A stretch of DNA of 64,000 bases from Limnoperna fortunei (GCA_944474755.1 OX104120.1:24892242-24956241), one strand, 5' to 3'; numbered from the stretch's first letter, positions 44,915-54,710 are shown. Program-made: numbers and translations. Notes: generated by a model from the letters alone, not told the origin.

Positions 44915-44951
44915 TTACTTACCCGCCTCCTACAGGAGGGCGGGTAAGTAA
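44915..44951. repeat. GC-rich inverted repeat (hairpin)
   Basis: TTACTTACCCGCCTCCT faces its inverse across a short loop, with one extra G in the right arm. Confidence 0.8.
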
Positions 44952-45991
44952 CAATACAAATTAGTTCTTTTCTATCGGATGAAAACCAATCGAAATATTA
45001 ACTCTAATAAAAGTAAACTCTTTACAAAATAATAGTTTCATTAGTTTTAACTTACGAAGTTTAAATCGGTGTGATTCAATACATAAGTATTTATAAGTAA
45101 ACAATTACACAACATGTAAATACTATTCACTGGACAAGTACACAAACACAATAATAAGACAATACGATTAAATAAAAACATAGAAACACTGATCTTACCA
45201 TGTATATGGTACATGGGTCAGACAAGGATTTTAACTACAAGTCCACTGGTTAATTGGACTCAATCTGTACAAAATAAATAAAACCCTAATAAATATAATG
45301 AAGTATGATTTATATAATAATGATAAGGATTAAACAATATTAAATTATATAGTTCATCAACAAAAAATAACTGGATTAACCAATAATTAATTACATATTA
45401 AAATTGGCATTATAAATCATTTTACATCTGAACCCATTGTAAATATCGATTTAAAAGTAAAACATTTATCAATTATAAACTCTTACTCTGTTTCAATCAA
45501 AAATCACACTTATTCTCAGATTCATACTAAAAGAATTATAAGAAGGAAATTACAGATTACAGAAATGTTAAAAACTGACCTGGTTAGAATAAATAATTCA
45601 TCCAGAAGTATTGTTCCAAAAATATGTTTGTTATAGGAATATGTCTTTAGTTTGTTGAAAAGCGTAAATTTCAAAATGTCCACATCAGACCAAGAACATT
45701 CAAATTCTGCACAACTAATTCCCATTAACCAATCAGAACACGAAAATGGTACATATGACTACGCCAACCAATAGAAAATAGATAATAGGAAATACAGTAC
45801 TGAACAGAGTTAACATACCAAAGAAACTACTGGAAATAGAAATACAGTACAGACTAGAGCTAACGTGTCAAAGTAGATAACTATGTCACATTAAGCAGAA
45901 ATGGTCAATTAGTCAATCAGTCAAAGAAATAAGTACAGCTATTTAATATAAATTAGACTGAAATATAAAATAAATATTAATATGAAACACT

Positions 45992-46163
45992 TGTAATGAA
46001 TGGCGAGTATATATGGTAGATTCAAATATTACCTGAGAAGTAAGACAGTATGACGATCGTCTTCACAGGTCCACTTCAGGTATTCGTATATGCAATCCCG
46101 ATTCTACTGTAGTTTATATAGTTGTATATTTCTGGTCTGGCTATTACCAGGAGCGTCACAACA
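45992..46163 (-). repeat. 3' LTR of TatD element
   Basis: 172 bp, identical by eye to 54539-54710. Confidence 0.97.
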
Positions 46164-46180
46164 TTCTTCCCCCTTTTGTG
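46164..46180 (-). promoter_or_regulatory. Polypurine tract of TatD element
   Basis: Minus strand CACAAAAGGGGGAAGAA directly precedes the 3' LTR. Confidence 0.85.
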
Positions 46181-46289
46181 AGGCCGATAAGTCATAAAAA
46201 TACAGTAAACTAATTATATTTACAAATCCAAGTCCAACATCTGTAAAAAATGCACTAACATATATACAGGCAGAATATACTTGTAAAAC

Positions 46290-47774
46290 CTATTTGATCC
46301 GATAAAGTCCGACAGCATTCTTAGTTGTTACATTAGCAACGTCCTCCACTGGAATGCTAAATAAGCTTCCTAGTTTTTCCAGGATGTCTTGAATTAACAC
46401 GGGAGAACCAGTTTTTTGTCCTTTAATGTGTAGATATGGGGCATCAGTTTCCATGATGATGTCATTTAAATCCATTTCACTCACCAAGGTTCTGTACTCA
46501 GGATATTTATCATCTTGAAGAATGAACGGAGATATACCGAACTTGATATTTTCAAAATTGCTTTTCCATTTCTTGTATTGTTGTAAGTTTCCATTAAAAC
46601 AATGTCTGTGGATAGGATGGGAGGACGGAAGTACTTTAGTAAGAGTGTTTAAACACAAGGAGTCAATTGAATTATTACCACGGCAATGAATAACAATCGG
46701 TAACCGCTTCTTCAGAGCCATTTTACATTGTAATTCCAAGTATTCCGTTTGTCGTTTTAATTCTCGTTCGGATGGAAAGTCAGAGGAATCGAGTCCACAC
46801 TCCCCAACCGCAACAACTCTCGTTGCTTCTAGTAGTGCTTCCATCTTTTCCAACCAAAGATCTAGGGTTCTCCTGCTCTCCAAATTAATTAATCTAGGGT
46901 GAATCCCAAACGTTAAATGAATCCTACTGTCCTCTCTTACCCTAGAGCGTTTGAGACTATCTGGCCAATGGTGTGGATAACAGTAATTTGCAACGAGGTG
47001 TTTGATTTGATAATGAGTTTCTCCCCACATCCAAGATAGTGCTGGCAATCTTTCTAGTTTCGATTGTTTCACAAGCATGTCAAAATGAAAATGGGAGTCC
47101 ACAAGATGTATTATTTTATCTTCCCTTTTCAAACATTTTCTTTGTTCTAATGAAATCAAGTTTTTGGCATCTTCTGTTCTACTTATCAAGATTGCAAGTA
47201 CTCTCCAGTGTAATAAGGAGTGTAAACCAGATAATGGAGATACGAGGCGATCGGATAACGGTTTTTGGAGTACATAATTATTGACTTCCATGAAGAAGTT
47301 AATGAAAGGTAAATCCATATCATTAAAAACTGGAGCTGAATTCGGCTCAAATTTTATGTGAGTATTTGCATACCTCAATAAATCTACAGGTTCTTGGACT
47401 CCATTTTTGGAGATAAGTACGTCTATTAGCCCATTCATCATCTCCACCCACACAATGCCATTTATGTCAACGTTAAACCGCCTACCTAAATCTATATTTT
47501 CATGGAATTCCTTGATGTGACCATCTAATAATGATACTTGTCCATACTGTGATTTGCACTGCCAACAAGCCGTTGAAGGTGACACATACCAAGGAACATG
47601 TTGCCGTAATACATGTCTTCTAGTGTTGGTAAACCGGCCTGGACATACAGGGCAACTTCTTCCTTTCTTCCAATTCTCAGTACTAGCCCTAATTTTATCC
47701 GATTTTTCAGGGATTTCATCGTCAAAAGGACCATAGTCTGGTACAAACATGAACTCATCTAAGACTTTATCCAT
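46290..47774 (-). CDS. Zinc-finger/TatD-family nuclease, retrotransposon ORF3
   Basis: 494 aa. N-terminus: two C2H2-type fingers (C41-x2-C44-x9-H54-x4-H59 and C70-x2-C73-x12-H86-x4-H91). The middle (100-220) is helical and unassigned. The C-terminus (224-494) is a TatD-type amidohydrolase-fold DNase: H228-x-H230 in VDSHFHFD, E325 in VGECGLD, H363 in VIHCRG, H391 in HRHCFNG and D444 in METDAPY, the complete metal-ligand set. TatD enzymes are metal-dependent 3'-5' exonucleases; human TATDN2 is a relative. It sits after pol, where env lies in retroviruses, 226 bp from the pol stop. A likely 3' splice site (CTGTATTTTAG, then T, then ATG) immediately precedes the start codon, suggesting expression from a spliced RNA. 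No signal peptide or membrane segment, so it is not an envelope. Confidence 0.93.
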   Translation of the reverse strand: MDKVLDEFMFVPDYGPFDDEIPEKSDKIRASTENWKKGRSCPVCPGRFTNTRRHVLRQHVPWYVSPSTACWQCKSQYGQVSLLDGHIKEFHENIDLGRRFNVDINGIVWVEMMNGLIDVLISKNGVQEPVDLLRYANTHIKFEPNSAPVFNDMDLPFINFFMEVNNYVLQKPLSDRLVSPLSGLHSLLHWRVLAILISRTEDAKNLISLEQRKCLKREDKIIHLVDSHFHFDMLVKQSKLERLPALSWMWGETHYQIKHLVANYCYPHHWPDSLKRSRVREDSRIHLTFGIHPRLINLESRRTLDLWLEKMEALLEATRVVAVGECGLDSSDFPSERELKRQTEYLELQCKMALKKRLPIVIHCRGNNSIDSLCLNTLTKVLPSSHPIHRHCFNGNLQQYKKWKSNFENIKFGISPFILQDDKYPEYRTLVSEMDLNDIIMETDAPYLHIKGQKTGSPVLIQDILEKLGSLFSIPVEDVANVTTKNAVGLYRIK

Positions 47775-48000
47775 ACTAAAATACAGGTGTAAATATTAAT
47801 ATTATATATTTATTACATACTGACAATCTAAAAATCTACTAACCAATATTCTTATTTTATTGATAACCATCAGAAAAGTGGAACTGTGAGGCATTAGAAG
47901 ATCTGACACGCACACAGCTCCCAAAATATAAAAGTAAATATATAAAATAAATATATAAGTTTATATATACAATTCTATGTACAGTACCAACAATTTTATA
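47775..48000 (-). other. pol-ORF3 intergenic segment with splice-acceptor-like site
   Basis: 226 bp, AT-rich and non-coding. At its 3' edge (minus strand) a CTGTATTTTAG sequence at 47776-47786 ends one base before the ORF3 ATG. Confidence 0.5.
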
Positions 48001-51000
48001 TTAATCTTCAATATAATCTTTGAAGTAAAACGGGCGTTTTCGGTTTCTTTTCCCATTTATCTCTAAAGAATTTGTTATCGTTCCTTGTTCATTGTCTATG
48101 TGGTACATAAAAGTGTCGTCCAGATTTTCCGAGAGATCTTTCAATTCATCTAAATTGTTAACAGTCTTCCTTGCTTCCATACTTCTTGTCATCTCTTGAA
48201 TAATATCATTAGACACCAGAAGATCTGGCGCACCCATGACATTACTATCACTACCTATGTGAGACACCAGAAGATCTGACGTATTCACATCTGCAGTGTT
48301 CTCATTAAACAGAGACGACATATTGAAATTTTCGTTTGGATCATCGGTTTCCTTTAAATTGCTACTACATTTTAATATTTCATTCCGCAATCTTTTGATC
48401 CAAACCGGAAATTCTCGATCTTGGCATAGTTTTATTCTGTCATGATGTATCCACGATTCGCATTTTCTGTCCTTTATTTTATACAGTACTGGCCTTTTCA
48501 GTTCGGTTATTACATAAGGGCCTTTCCACGGGGATTTCAGTTTAGAGGATTGTCCAACTTTTGTTGCTTGATCTAGCTTATATACTACATCTCCGACATC
48601 ATACGAGTTCTGATTATTAACCAAGTCATATGTCCTTTTTTGTCGTTCTTGTGCCGTATCCAAATTATCCCTTGCAATAGAATGAGCCATGTTCATAGTT
48701 TCAACTAGATCAAGTATATACTGCGGAACTTCTTTTTCTTCAGATTGAACCTTTGCCATGCCAAAAAGTACATCAATTGGTTGGAAAACTTCCCTACTTA
48801 GCATCATTAAATTTGGTGTGAATCCTGTTTGTCGGTTTCTAGTTGACCGAACGGCTGCTACTAGTTGTTGTAAATGAAGGTCCCAATTATATTGTTTATT
48901 TTTAATGAAACATCTTATAATCTGCAAAAGTGTTCTATTGTAGCGCTCGATTTGTCCGTTGGATGAAGGATGATAGGGTGTCGTTCTTGTTTTTGCGATT
49001 TGCATTAGTTCGCAAAGCTGTCTTATAAGGTTTCCGTCCATATTTTTTCCTTGGTCTGTATGGAGTTCAAGAGGGCAGCCAAATCGTGAAAAGAAATTAT
49101 CTACTAAAGTTCTTGCCACAATTTCAGCTGTCTGTGACGATATGGGAAAACATTCCAACCACTTTGTAAATTGGTCAACAACCATAAGTATATACCTACT
49201 TCCTTGCTGGGTAACTGGCAAAGGACCTAATATGTCCATATGAACTCTCTCCATTGGTACACCTGCATGATATTGCTCTAGCCCTGCCCTAGCTTTACGA
49301 GTCAGTTTCTTATTTTTATTACAAACCTGACAGGACTGTACATACAGCTTGCAATCTTGTGTCATGCCATACCAAATTGCCATGTTTTTTACCTTCTCTA
49401 AAGTCTTGTACTGTCCCATATGACCAGACATTCGTATATCATGGCAGTAATGTAAAATCTCCGGTTGCATCTGTTTTGGAGCCATAAACAAAAGTTTCGG
49501 ACACGCAGGATCTTCCCAACTATAGTATAGCACTTCATCTTTCAATTCTAATTGTGAATTGCACAGCCAAAAGTGTCTCACTGCCTTGCTGCTCAATTTC
49601 AGTTCGGGTACAGAAGGAATATGCTTTTGAATTGTCCAGTCCTTAAGTGTTTTCAAATCTGGGTCCTTCAATTGTTCTTCAAGCAGTTCTTGTGGAGAGT
49701 AGGAACATAACCAGTTACTTTGCACAACTTCCGGTGCCAGTCTCCTGATTGCTAGTGGGACAACAAAGTCTACATCTTCTTCAAACGTCCCCCACTGCCT
49801 ACGAGCCCTGGTGCAAAACGCACAGCCCCCGCATAGTAGGTCTTCCAAATTTACACCAGCTTTATAATCATTGCAGGCAACGAGATCATCTGGAATGCGG
49901 GACAGACCATCAGCATTTGAGTGTTTTTTTCCGGATCTGTGTTGAATAACCATATTATACTGTGATAGTTCTTCTATCCATCTAGCTAATTGACCTTCGA
50001 TGTTTTTAAAATTTAGCAGCCAAGTTAAACTATTGTGATCGGTTCTGATGATGAAATTCCGACCTAATAAATAATGGCGGAAATGTCTTGTAAAACAGAC
50101 TATAGCTAATAGTTCCTTACGTGTGGTACAGTATTTCCGTTGAGTTGGTGTAAGAACTCTGCTGGCATAAGAAATTGTCTTTTCTACTCCATTTTGTACT
50201 TGGCTAAGTTCTGCGCCAATGGTTTTCTCTGATGCATCCGTGTCCAGTATAAAGATATCATCTGGTGTTGGAAAGCTTAGTATAACGGCATTCAATAAAG
50301 CGTCTTTCAACTGTTCAAAGGCTTGTTGGTGTTTTTCGTGCCACGCAAAATCGGTTTTCTGTCCCGTCAATTGGTGCAAAGGTTCCGCTATTTCTGCAAA
50401 ATTCTTAATATGGTCTCTGTGGTAGTTAGAAAAACCCCAAAAAGATTCGACATCTTTCTTACCTTTTGGTATGGGCCATTTTTTTACTGCCTCAATACTG
50501 TCCGGATTTACAGCGATTCCATTTTCGCTAACAATTTTACCCAAAAATTTAACTTGTGTTTGTAGAAGGTTACATTTGCTGGGTTTTAATTTTAGATTGT
50601 ATTTTCGAAATCTAGAGAATACCTTATAGAGATTCTCCATATGACTATCAAAATCAGTTCCCAGAACTACCACATCGTCTAAATACGCTAAGCATTCTTT
50701 CCATGTGAGACCTTGCAGCACTAACTGAATCATTCGGCTAAAGGTTGCAGGACTGTTACATAATCCGAATGGAAGTTTGGTATATTGAAAAAGACCGTAT
50801 TTGGTAATAAAAGCCGTCTTATGTTTATCATGGTCATCTAGTTTCACCTGATAATACCCAGAGGCCATATCTAGTGTGGACATAAAGACACTCCCTCTTA
50901 ATGTATCTAGACATGTCTCAATTTTCGGAATTGGAAATGCGTCCTTGACTGTTAAGTTGTTTAGTTTCCTATAGTCAATACAATATCTTAACTTACCGTC

Positions 51001-52059
51001 TTTTTTCCTTACCAAAACTGGAGGTGAAGCCCAGTCAGATGACGATGGTTCAACAATACCCTTCTCTAAAAGGTCTTGAAGATGAACTTCTTCTTCCTTT
51101 TCAAATCCAAGAGGTGTTCTCCTCATTCTTTGCTTCACCGGATGGGCATCCTGAGTGTCGATCCTGTGTGTAATGTTTCCATTAAAAAGACCAATGTCTA
51201 GATCGTCCTTTGCAAATATATCTGCAAAGTTATACAATAATTTTGCCAATTGTATCGATTGTCTGGTGTCAAGATTGCATATTGACCTTGTAAACAGTTC
51301 TTTGATATGATCAGGAAGTTGTTTTTCCAGTTTTTCCAACTGTTCTATTTCCGGGAGAAATTGATTCTCTACATCTATTTTATTTATCTGGAAGTCCATT
51401 TCCTCCTCATCATCCTCTATAGTTTCAGACGCTTCTATTCCTATACCAATTGGATATCCTTTTCTCAGTGTCTTGTATACGTTAGATAAATTTCTTATCA
51501 CTATAGGTACCTGTTTTTTACCCTGACAAATCATATTTGGAATAAGCAGACCTTTCAAAAAATTTGTTGGCTGAATAACGGTATCAGTACTTGGTATCTC
51601 ATCAAATTCGACGGACGACAGCTTATTTGAGCAAGGTGGTATCACTATTTTTTCGGCCAATTTAACTCTGAAGATTTTCATTTTCTTTTTTTCTTTAGTT
51701 GAAACCATTATAGAAGGAATTATTTGGCCGTGTAACTGTACTGTGTAATCTGCAAGGTTAATAACAGCTTTTTGGTGAATAAGGAAATCTATACCTAAGA
51801 TGACATTATCTGTAATGTCAGCTACTATCATACTCCATTGTAGTGAAGATTTACCTATTTTTAACTCAATCTTGTCTGTGACACTAGCATTCATTTCTGA
51901 AAATTCCCCCGCACCCCTTAAAATAATAGTGTCAACTAGTTTTGGTTTTGAAATTAACGTATAATAAAAATTCCAGCTGATGACAGATACTTGGGCTGCT
52001 GTATCTACAACGGCCATTGTCTCTTTTTGTTGTATTATGACAGGGATATATAAAGTCAT
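48001..52059 (-). CDS. pol: Pol polyprotein of TatD element
   Basis: 1,352 aa from the first Met; the frame is open upstream to about 52200, overlapping the gag end in the -1 frame, so the true product is probably a Gag-Pol fusion. Order: aspartic protease (VDTAAQVSVIS, D19, with Ala in place of the usual Gly); RT (D397 in STLDMASGYY, YLDD 459-462); RNase H (D607, E649, D674); integrase (zinc site H873, H880, C910, C913; D942, D1002, E1038) with a C-terminal GPY module (KGPYVI). The last ~120 residues are acidic and Ser/Asn-rich. No stops or frameshifts: looks functional. Confidence 0.96.
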   Translation of the reverse strand: MTLYIPVIIQQKETMAVVDTAAQVSVISWNFYYTLISKPKLVDTIILRGAGEFSEMNASVTDKIELKIGKSSLQWSMIVADITDNVILGIDFLIHQKAVINLADYTVQLHGQIIPSIMVSTKEKKKMKIFRVKLAEKIVIPPCSNKLSSVEFDEIPSTDTVIQPTNFLKGLLIPNMICQGKKQVPIVIRNLSNVYKTLRKGYPIGIGIEASETIEDDEEEMDFQINKIDVENQFLPEIEQLEKLEKQLPDHIKELFTRSICNLDTRQSIQLAKLLYNFADIFAKDDLDIGLFNGNITHRIDTQDAHPVKQRMRRTPLGFEKEEEVHLQDLLEKGIVEPSSSDWASPPVLVRKKDGKLRYCIDYRKLNNLTVKDAFPIPKIETCLDTLRGSVFMSTLDMASGYYQVKLDDHDKHKTAFITKYGLFQYTKLPFGLCNSPATFSRMIQLVLQGLTWKECLAYLDDVVVLGTDFDSHMENLYKVFSRFRKYNLKLKPSKCNLLQTQVKFLGKIVSENGIAVNPDSIEAVKKWPIPKGKKDVESFWGFSNYHRDHIKNFAEIAEPLHQLTGQKTDFAWHEKHQQAFEQLKDALLNAVILSFPTPDDIFILDTDASEKTIGAELSQVQNGVEKTISYASRVLTPTQRKYCTTRKELLAIVCFTRHFRHYLLGRNFIIRTDHNSLTWLLNFKNIEGQLARWIEELSQYNMVIQHRSGKKHSNADGLSRIPDDLVACNDYKAGVNLEDLLCGGCAFCTRARRQWGTFEEDVDFVVPLAIRRLAPEVVQSNWLCSYSPQELLEEQLKDPDLKTLKDWTIQKHIPSVPELKLSSKAVRHFWLCNSQLELKDEVLYYSWEDPACPKLLFMAPKQMQPEILHYCHDIRMSGHMGQYKTLEKVKNMAIWYGMTQDCKLYVQSCQVCNKNKKLTRKARAGLEQYHAGVPMERVHMDILGPLPVTQQGSRYILMVVDQFTKWLECFPISSQTAEIVARTLVDNFFSRFGCPLELHTDQGKNMDGNLIRQLCELMQIAKTRTTPYHPSSNGQIERYNRTLLQIIRCFIKNKQYNWDLHLQQLVAAVRSTRNRQTGFTPNLMMLSREVFQPIDVLFGMAKVQSEEKEVPQYILDLVETMNMAHSIARDNLDTAQERQKRTYDLVNNQNSYDVGDVVYKLDQATKVGQSSKLKSPWKGPYVITELKRPVLYKIKDRKCESWIHHDRIKLCQDREFPVWIKRLRNEILKCSSNLKETDDPNENFNMSSLFNENTADVNTSDLLVSHIGSDSNVMGAPDLLVSNDIIQEMTRSMEARKTVNNLDELKDLSENLDDTFMYHIDNEQGTITNSLEINGKRNRKRPFYFKDYIED

Positions 52060-52154
52060 TGCCTCAGCATCACTAGTTACTGTCTGATAAAGTTTAACTT
52101 CAACTGGATTCTTTTTATTTGAAAAAGGTGGTGGCCTTCCGGTGTCATTTGGGT

Positions 52155-52197
52155 GGACTAAAGACTGGCCTACATCTTCAGTCCGTTGAAGTTTAAC
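52155..52197 (-). promoter_or_regulatory. -1 ribosomal frameshift signal between gag and pol
   Basis: On the minus strand: slippery heptamer G TTA AAC (52191-52197, in gag frame), 6-nt spacer (52185-52190), then a 9-bp stem GGACTGAAG/CTTTAGTCC (52176-52184 with 52155-52163; one G-U pair) with a 12-nt loop that holds the gag stop TAG (52170-52172). The pol frame is closed just upstream (TAA before 52200), so slippage must occur in this short window, exactly where the heptamer is. GTTAAAC is a known viral slippery site (arteriviruses). Confidence 0.88.
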
Positions 52198-53852
52198 GGA
52201 TTACTTCCCCTGTTAGGTGAAGGAGACCTTGGCCTTGGGTTATACCTCTGTGGTGACCTATTTTTCGGCTTGTCACATTGAGAAATATAATGCCCTTCCA
52301 AGCCGCAATTGAAGCAGCGTCCATCCCTCGTCGGACTCTGTCCTGGGTTAACTGTCCTGCTTGGTGACCTTGACCTGTCTGTTCTTGTTCGGCCTTTTAA
52401 AATGTCCAATATTTGTGTAATTGCCGATTTGGTCTCCTTTAAGTCGTCTTCTGTTTTCTTAATTCTGGCCTCCAATCTGCTAATGTCAGGTGTAGCATTC
52501 TCATTTTTGTATACGATCCTTATATTGGGTCTCGGCTGTGTCTCCTCATCAATTGGTTCATCATAGTCTTCATCATTTCCTGTATCAGACTCTTGGAATG
52601 TAACCCTTTTTATGCCCACATCAAGCTTCCTTTGTCCCAAGATAACTCGCTGGTTCGTGATGGCACATTTGACATACTGTAGAGCTTGGTCTAGGCTATC
52701 TGGATCTTTATCCATAGCTGTCAAAGCCGCTTTTTTATCGGAACAGCCCTTTAGGAACGCATCTATTGCCACCACCTGAATGAACGCATCTGGAGTTCCC
52801 GGGTAACCATCTGTCGCCATTTCTTGTGTTCTCTCTGCATACTCTTCTAGAGATTCTTCCTGCAGTTGCCGAAGGTCCTGAAGTTGCCTTCGGACAATAT
52901 GGGGGAGGTCTCTACTTCCGAATCTTTCGTTCATTTTTTTGCAGATAGCTTGATAATCCTCCTGAATTGCTGTTGATCTGGATGTGAAAAATTTAAGTGC
53001 CTTATCTCTGAGACACTCTATTAGTTTATCTAGTCTCTGTTGATTTGTCCAATTGTATCTATTGGCGATGTGATTGAACTGCACAAAATATGGGCGCCAA
53101 TCATTTCTGCCGTCATAAGTGGCCATTTTCGGAGGTAAAGGGCCACTTGATTTATTAGGTAACACCTGGTCTGTTGAATGGAGGGGTTTACTTATATATG
53201 TGGATTTCTTCCACGAGTCTTGTGACTCTGACTTTATTGTTTCTAGATATTTATTGGACTTTATGTCTGCGGAGAGCTTTCCGTAGGCTCCCTCGGATGA
53301 TGCTTCTTCTTCCATTTTTTTCAATCTGATGTCTCGCAATTTGATCTCTTGACATAAAATCTCTTCCCTGTCTCTGAATTCCCTCATAAATTTATCGTAC
53401 TTCTCGTTTTGTTGCTGAACATAATTTTCATGTTGTTTATTATATTCATGCTCTGTATTTTTTAATTTAATTTTGAAATCAAGAGTGATATCTGCTAATT
53501 TTTTATCATAAGCTGCTTGCATATTGTTTTTGTCTTTTTTTATTGATTCTAGTTCGTTTTTTAGTATATCAATTGTATTAGCCATGTGCTGAAATTTTTC
53601 TTTCTCTGTTGATGTTTCTAAAGTCTCTTCTATTGTTTCTGGCTCTTTCAAGACTGTAATTACACCAGCTTGTATTAATGGGTCCCACATCGTGTTTGGT
53701 ATGTCTGACATAAGTTTTAAATCTTCAAGAGTAAGAGGGGAACCCTTCTCTTGTCTTCTTTTTATAATCTTGTTTGCCCTCTTATCACTGATACCTGATA
53801 TCTGTTTTAATTGTTCGAATGTTGCTGTGTTTATATCGATAGGCGTCGACAT
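52170..53852 (-). CDS. gag: Gag of TatD element with N-terminal helix-hairpin-helix
   Basis: 560 aa. Residues 5-55 (DINTATFEQLKQISGISDKR...PLTLEDLKLMSDI) match the ComEA/PsbU-type helix-hairpin-helix DNA-binding pattern, including INTAT, the GIS hairpin, the A..II helix and the LEDL turn. Residues ~75-205 are charged and predicted coiled coil (many K/E/Q heptads). Residues ~240-420 are the Gag-like capsid region (PPKMATYDGRNDWRPYFVQF; EYAERTQEMA). Then an acidic linker and one CCHC zinc knuckle (C513-x2-C-x4-H-x4-C526) in an R/S/P-rich tail. The stop overlaps the -1 frame of pol. The HhH is unusual for a Gag and may have been captured. Confidence 0.93.
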   Translation of the reverse strand: MSTPIDINTATFEQLKQISGISDKRANKIIKRRQEKGSPLTLEDLKLMSDIPNTMWDPLIQAGVITVLKEPETIEETLETSTEKEKFQHMANTIDILKNELESIKKDKNNMQAAYDKKLADITLDFKIKLKNTEHEYNKQHENYVQQQNEKYDKFMREFRDREEILCQEIKLRDIRLKKMEEEASSEGAYGKLSADIKSNKYLETIKSESQDSWKKSTYISKPLHSTDQVLPNKSSGPLPPKMATYDGRNDWRPYFVQFNHIANRYNWTNQQRLDKLIECLRDKALKFFTSRSTAIQEDYQAICKKMNERFGSRDLPHIVRRQLQDLRQLQEESLEEYAERTQEMATDGYPGTPDAFIQVVAIDAFLKGCSDKKAALTAMDKDPDSLDQALQYVKCAITNQRVILGQRKLDVGIKRVTFQESDTGNDEDYDEPIDEETQPRPNIRIVYKNENATPDISRLEARIKKTEDDLKETKSAITQILDILKGRTRTDRSRSPSRTVNPGQSPTRDGRCFNCGLEGHYISQCDKPKNRSPQRYNPRPRSPSPNRGSNPLNFNGLKM

Positions 53853-54524
53853 AGCTGTTTATTGCTGACAAAATACGTGAGAAGTGCTCAAACCAATTTG
53901 TAGGTAAGGGATCAATTGTATTTGCGTTAACAAATCAACACATAAAGAAAGTCAACATGAGTATCGCTCACGTTTATGTTTATTGACCAAAATGTACAAA
54001 AAACGAGTTATCCTCAAATACCGATAGAAAACTATTGAATAAACAAAATACTTGTAAACAATAATGACATCAGACGATCTGACGCACAAAATTGTCACAT
54101 AAGGTTGTTGGTTTCAATTTTTAATACACAAATCTGTGAAAGCAATTTCCGTACAAATTGATTTTTGAGAATGAAATCGGCTGTAAAATGGAAGAGAAAA
54201 TTAATAAATCTATCTGTATTCCTATAGTGGCCAACTTCAACAAGAATAATAACTGAGGATTTTTTTAATTGTTTGAAAAAAAGGGGGGATAGTCAGAAAT
54301 ATTTTGAGTCTGACGTCTAGATTAATAAAAAAAAATCGACAATACCAGAATCGCACTTAAATATAAATGCAATATTATTGTAATATAATGAACATATAAT
54401 TAATCGACGTTCCACGTATGAATATCGCGAGGGGTAAAAATGATATTTCCACCCGCGAAACAAATCAAAATCAAAATATAATTTGAAATATGTCGCGCAT
54501 ATTTGTAAATGTGGAATCGTTACG
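53853..54524 (-). other. 5' leader of TatD element
   Basis: About 670 bp between primer-binding site and gag ATG. It may contain packaging signals and a splice donor, but I did not identify one with confidence. Confidence 0.6.
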
Positions 54525-54537
54525 ACTTCTGACACCA
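54525..54537 (-). promoter_or_regulatory. Primer-binding site of TatD element
   Basis: Minus strand TGGTGTCAGAAGT, one base after the 5' LTR. Complementary to a tRNA ending ACTTCTGACACCA, which fits metazoan Leu tRNAs. Confidence 0.8.
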
Positions 54538-54538
54538 C

Positions 54539-54710
54539 TGTAATGAATGGCGAGTATATATGGTAGATTCAAATATTACCTGAGAAGTAAGACAGTATGA
54601 CGATCGTCTTCACAGGTCCACTTCAGGTATTCGTATATGCAATCCCGATTCTACTGTAGTTTATATAGTTGTATATTTCTGGTCTGGCTATTACCAGGAG
54701 CGTCACAACA
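54539..54710 (-). repeat. 5' LTR of TatD element
   Basis: 172 bp, identical by eye to the other LTR; drives minus-strand transcription by position. Confidence 0.97.

Larger units (their letters stand above)
43871..45987. other. AT-rich, no gene; small repeats
   Basis: Contains a run of ten C at about 44441, a ~180-bp direct duplication (44469-44740, separate entry), a hairpin (44915-44951, separate entry) and otherwise stop-rich sequence. Confidence 0.5.

Noticed and set aside
46290..47774. TatD ORF as a host gene with LTRs nearby by chance
   Set aside because: It lies between identical LTRs and the target duplications, on the element's strand, between pol and the purine tract, so it is part of the element.
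46290..47774. Envelope glycoprotein in the env position
   Set aside because: No signal peptide, transmembrane segment or furin-like site; zinc fingers and TatD ligands instead.
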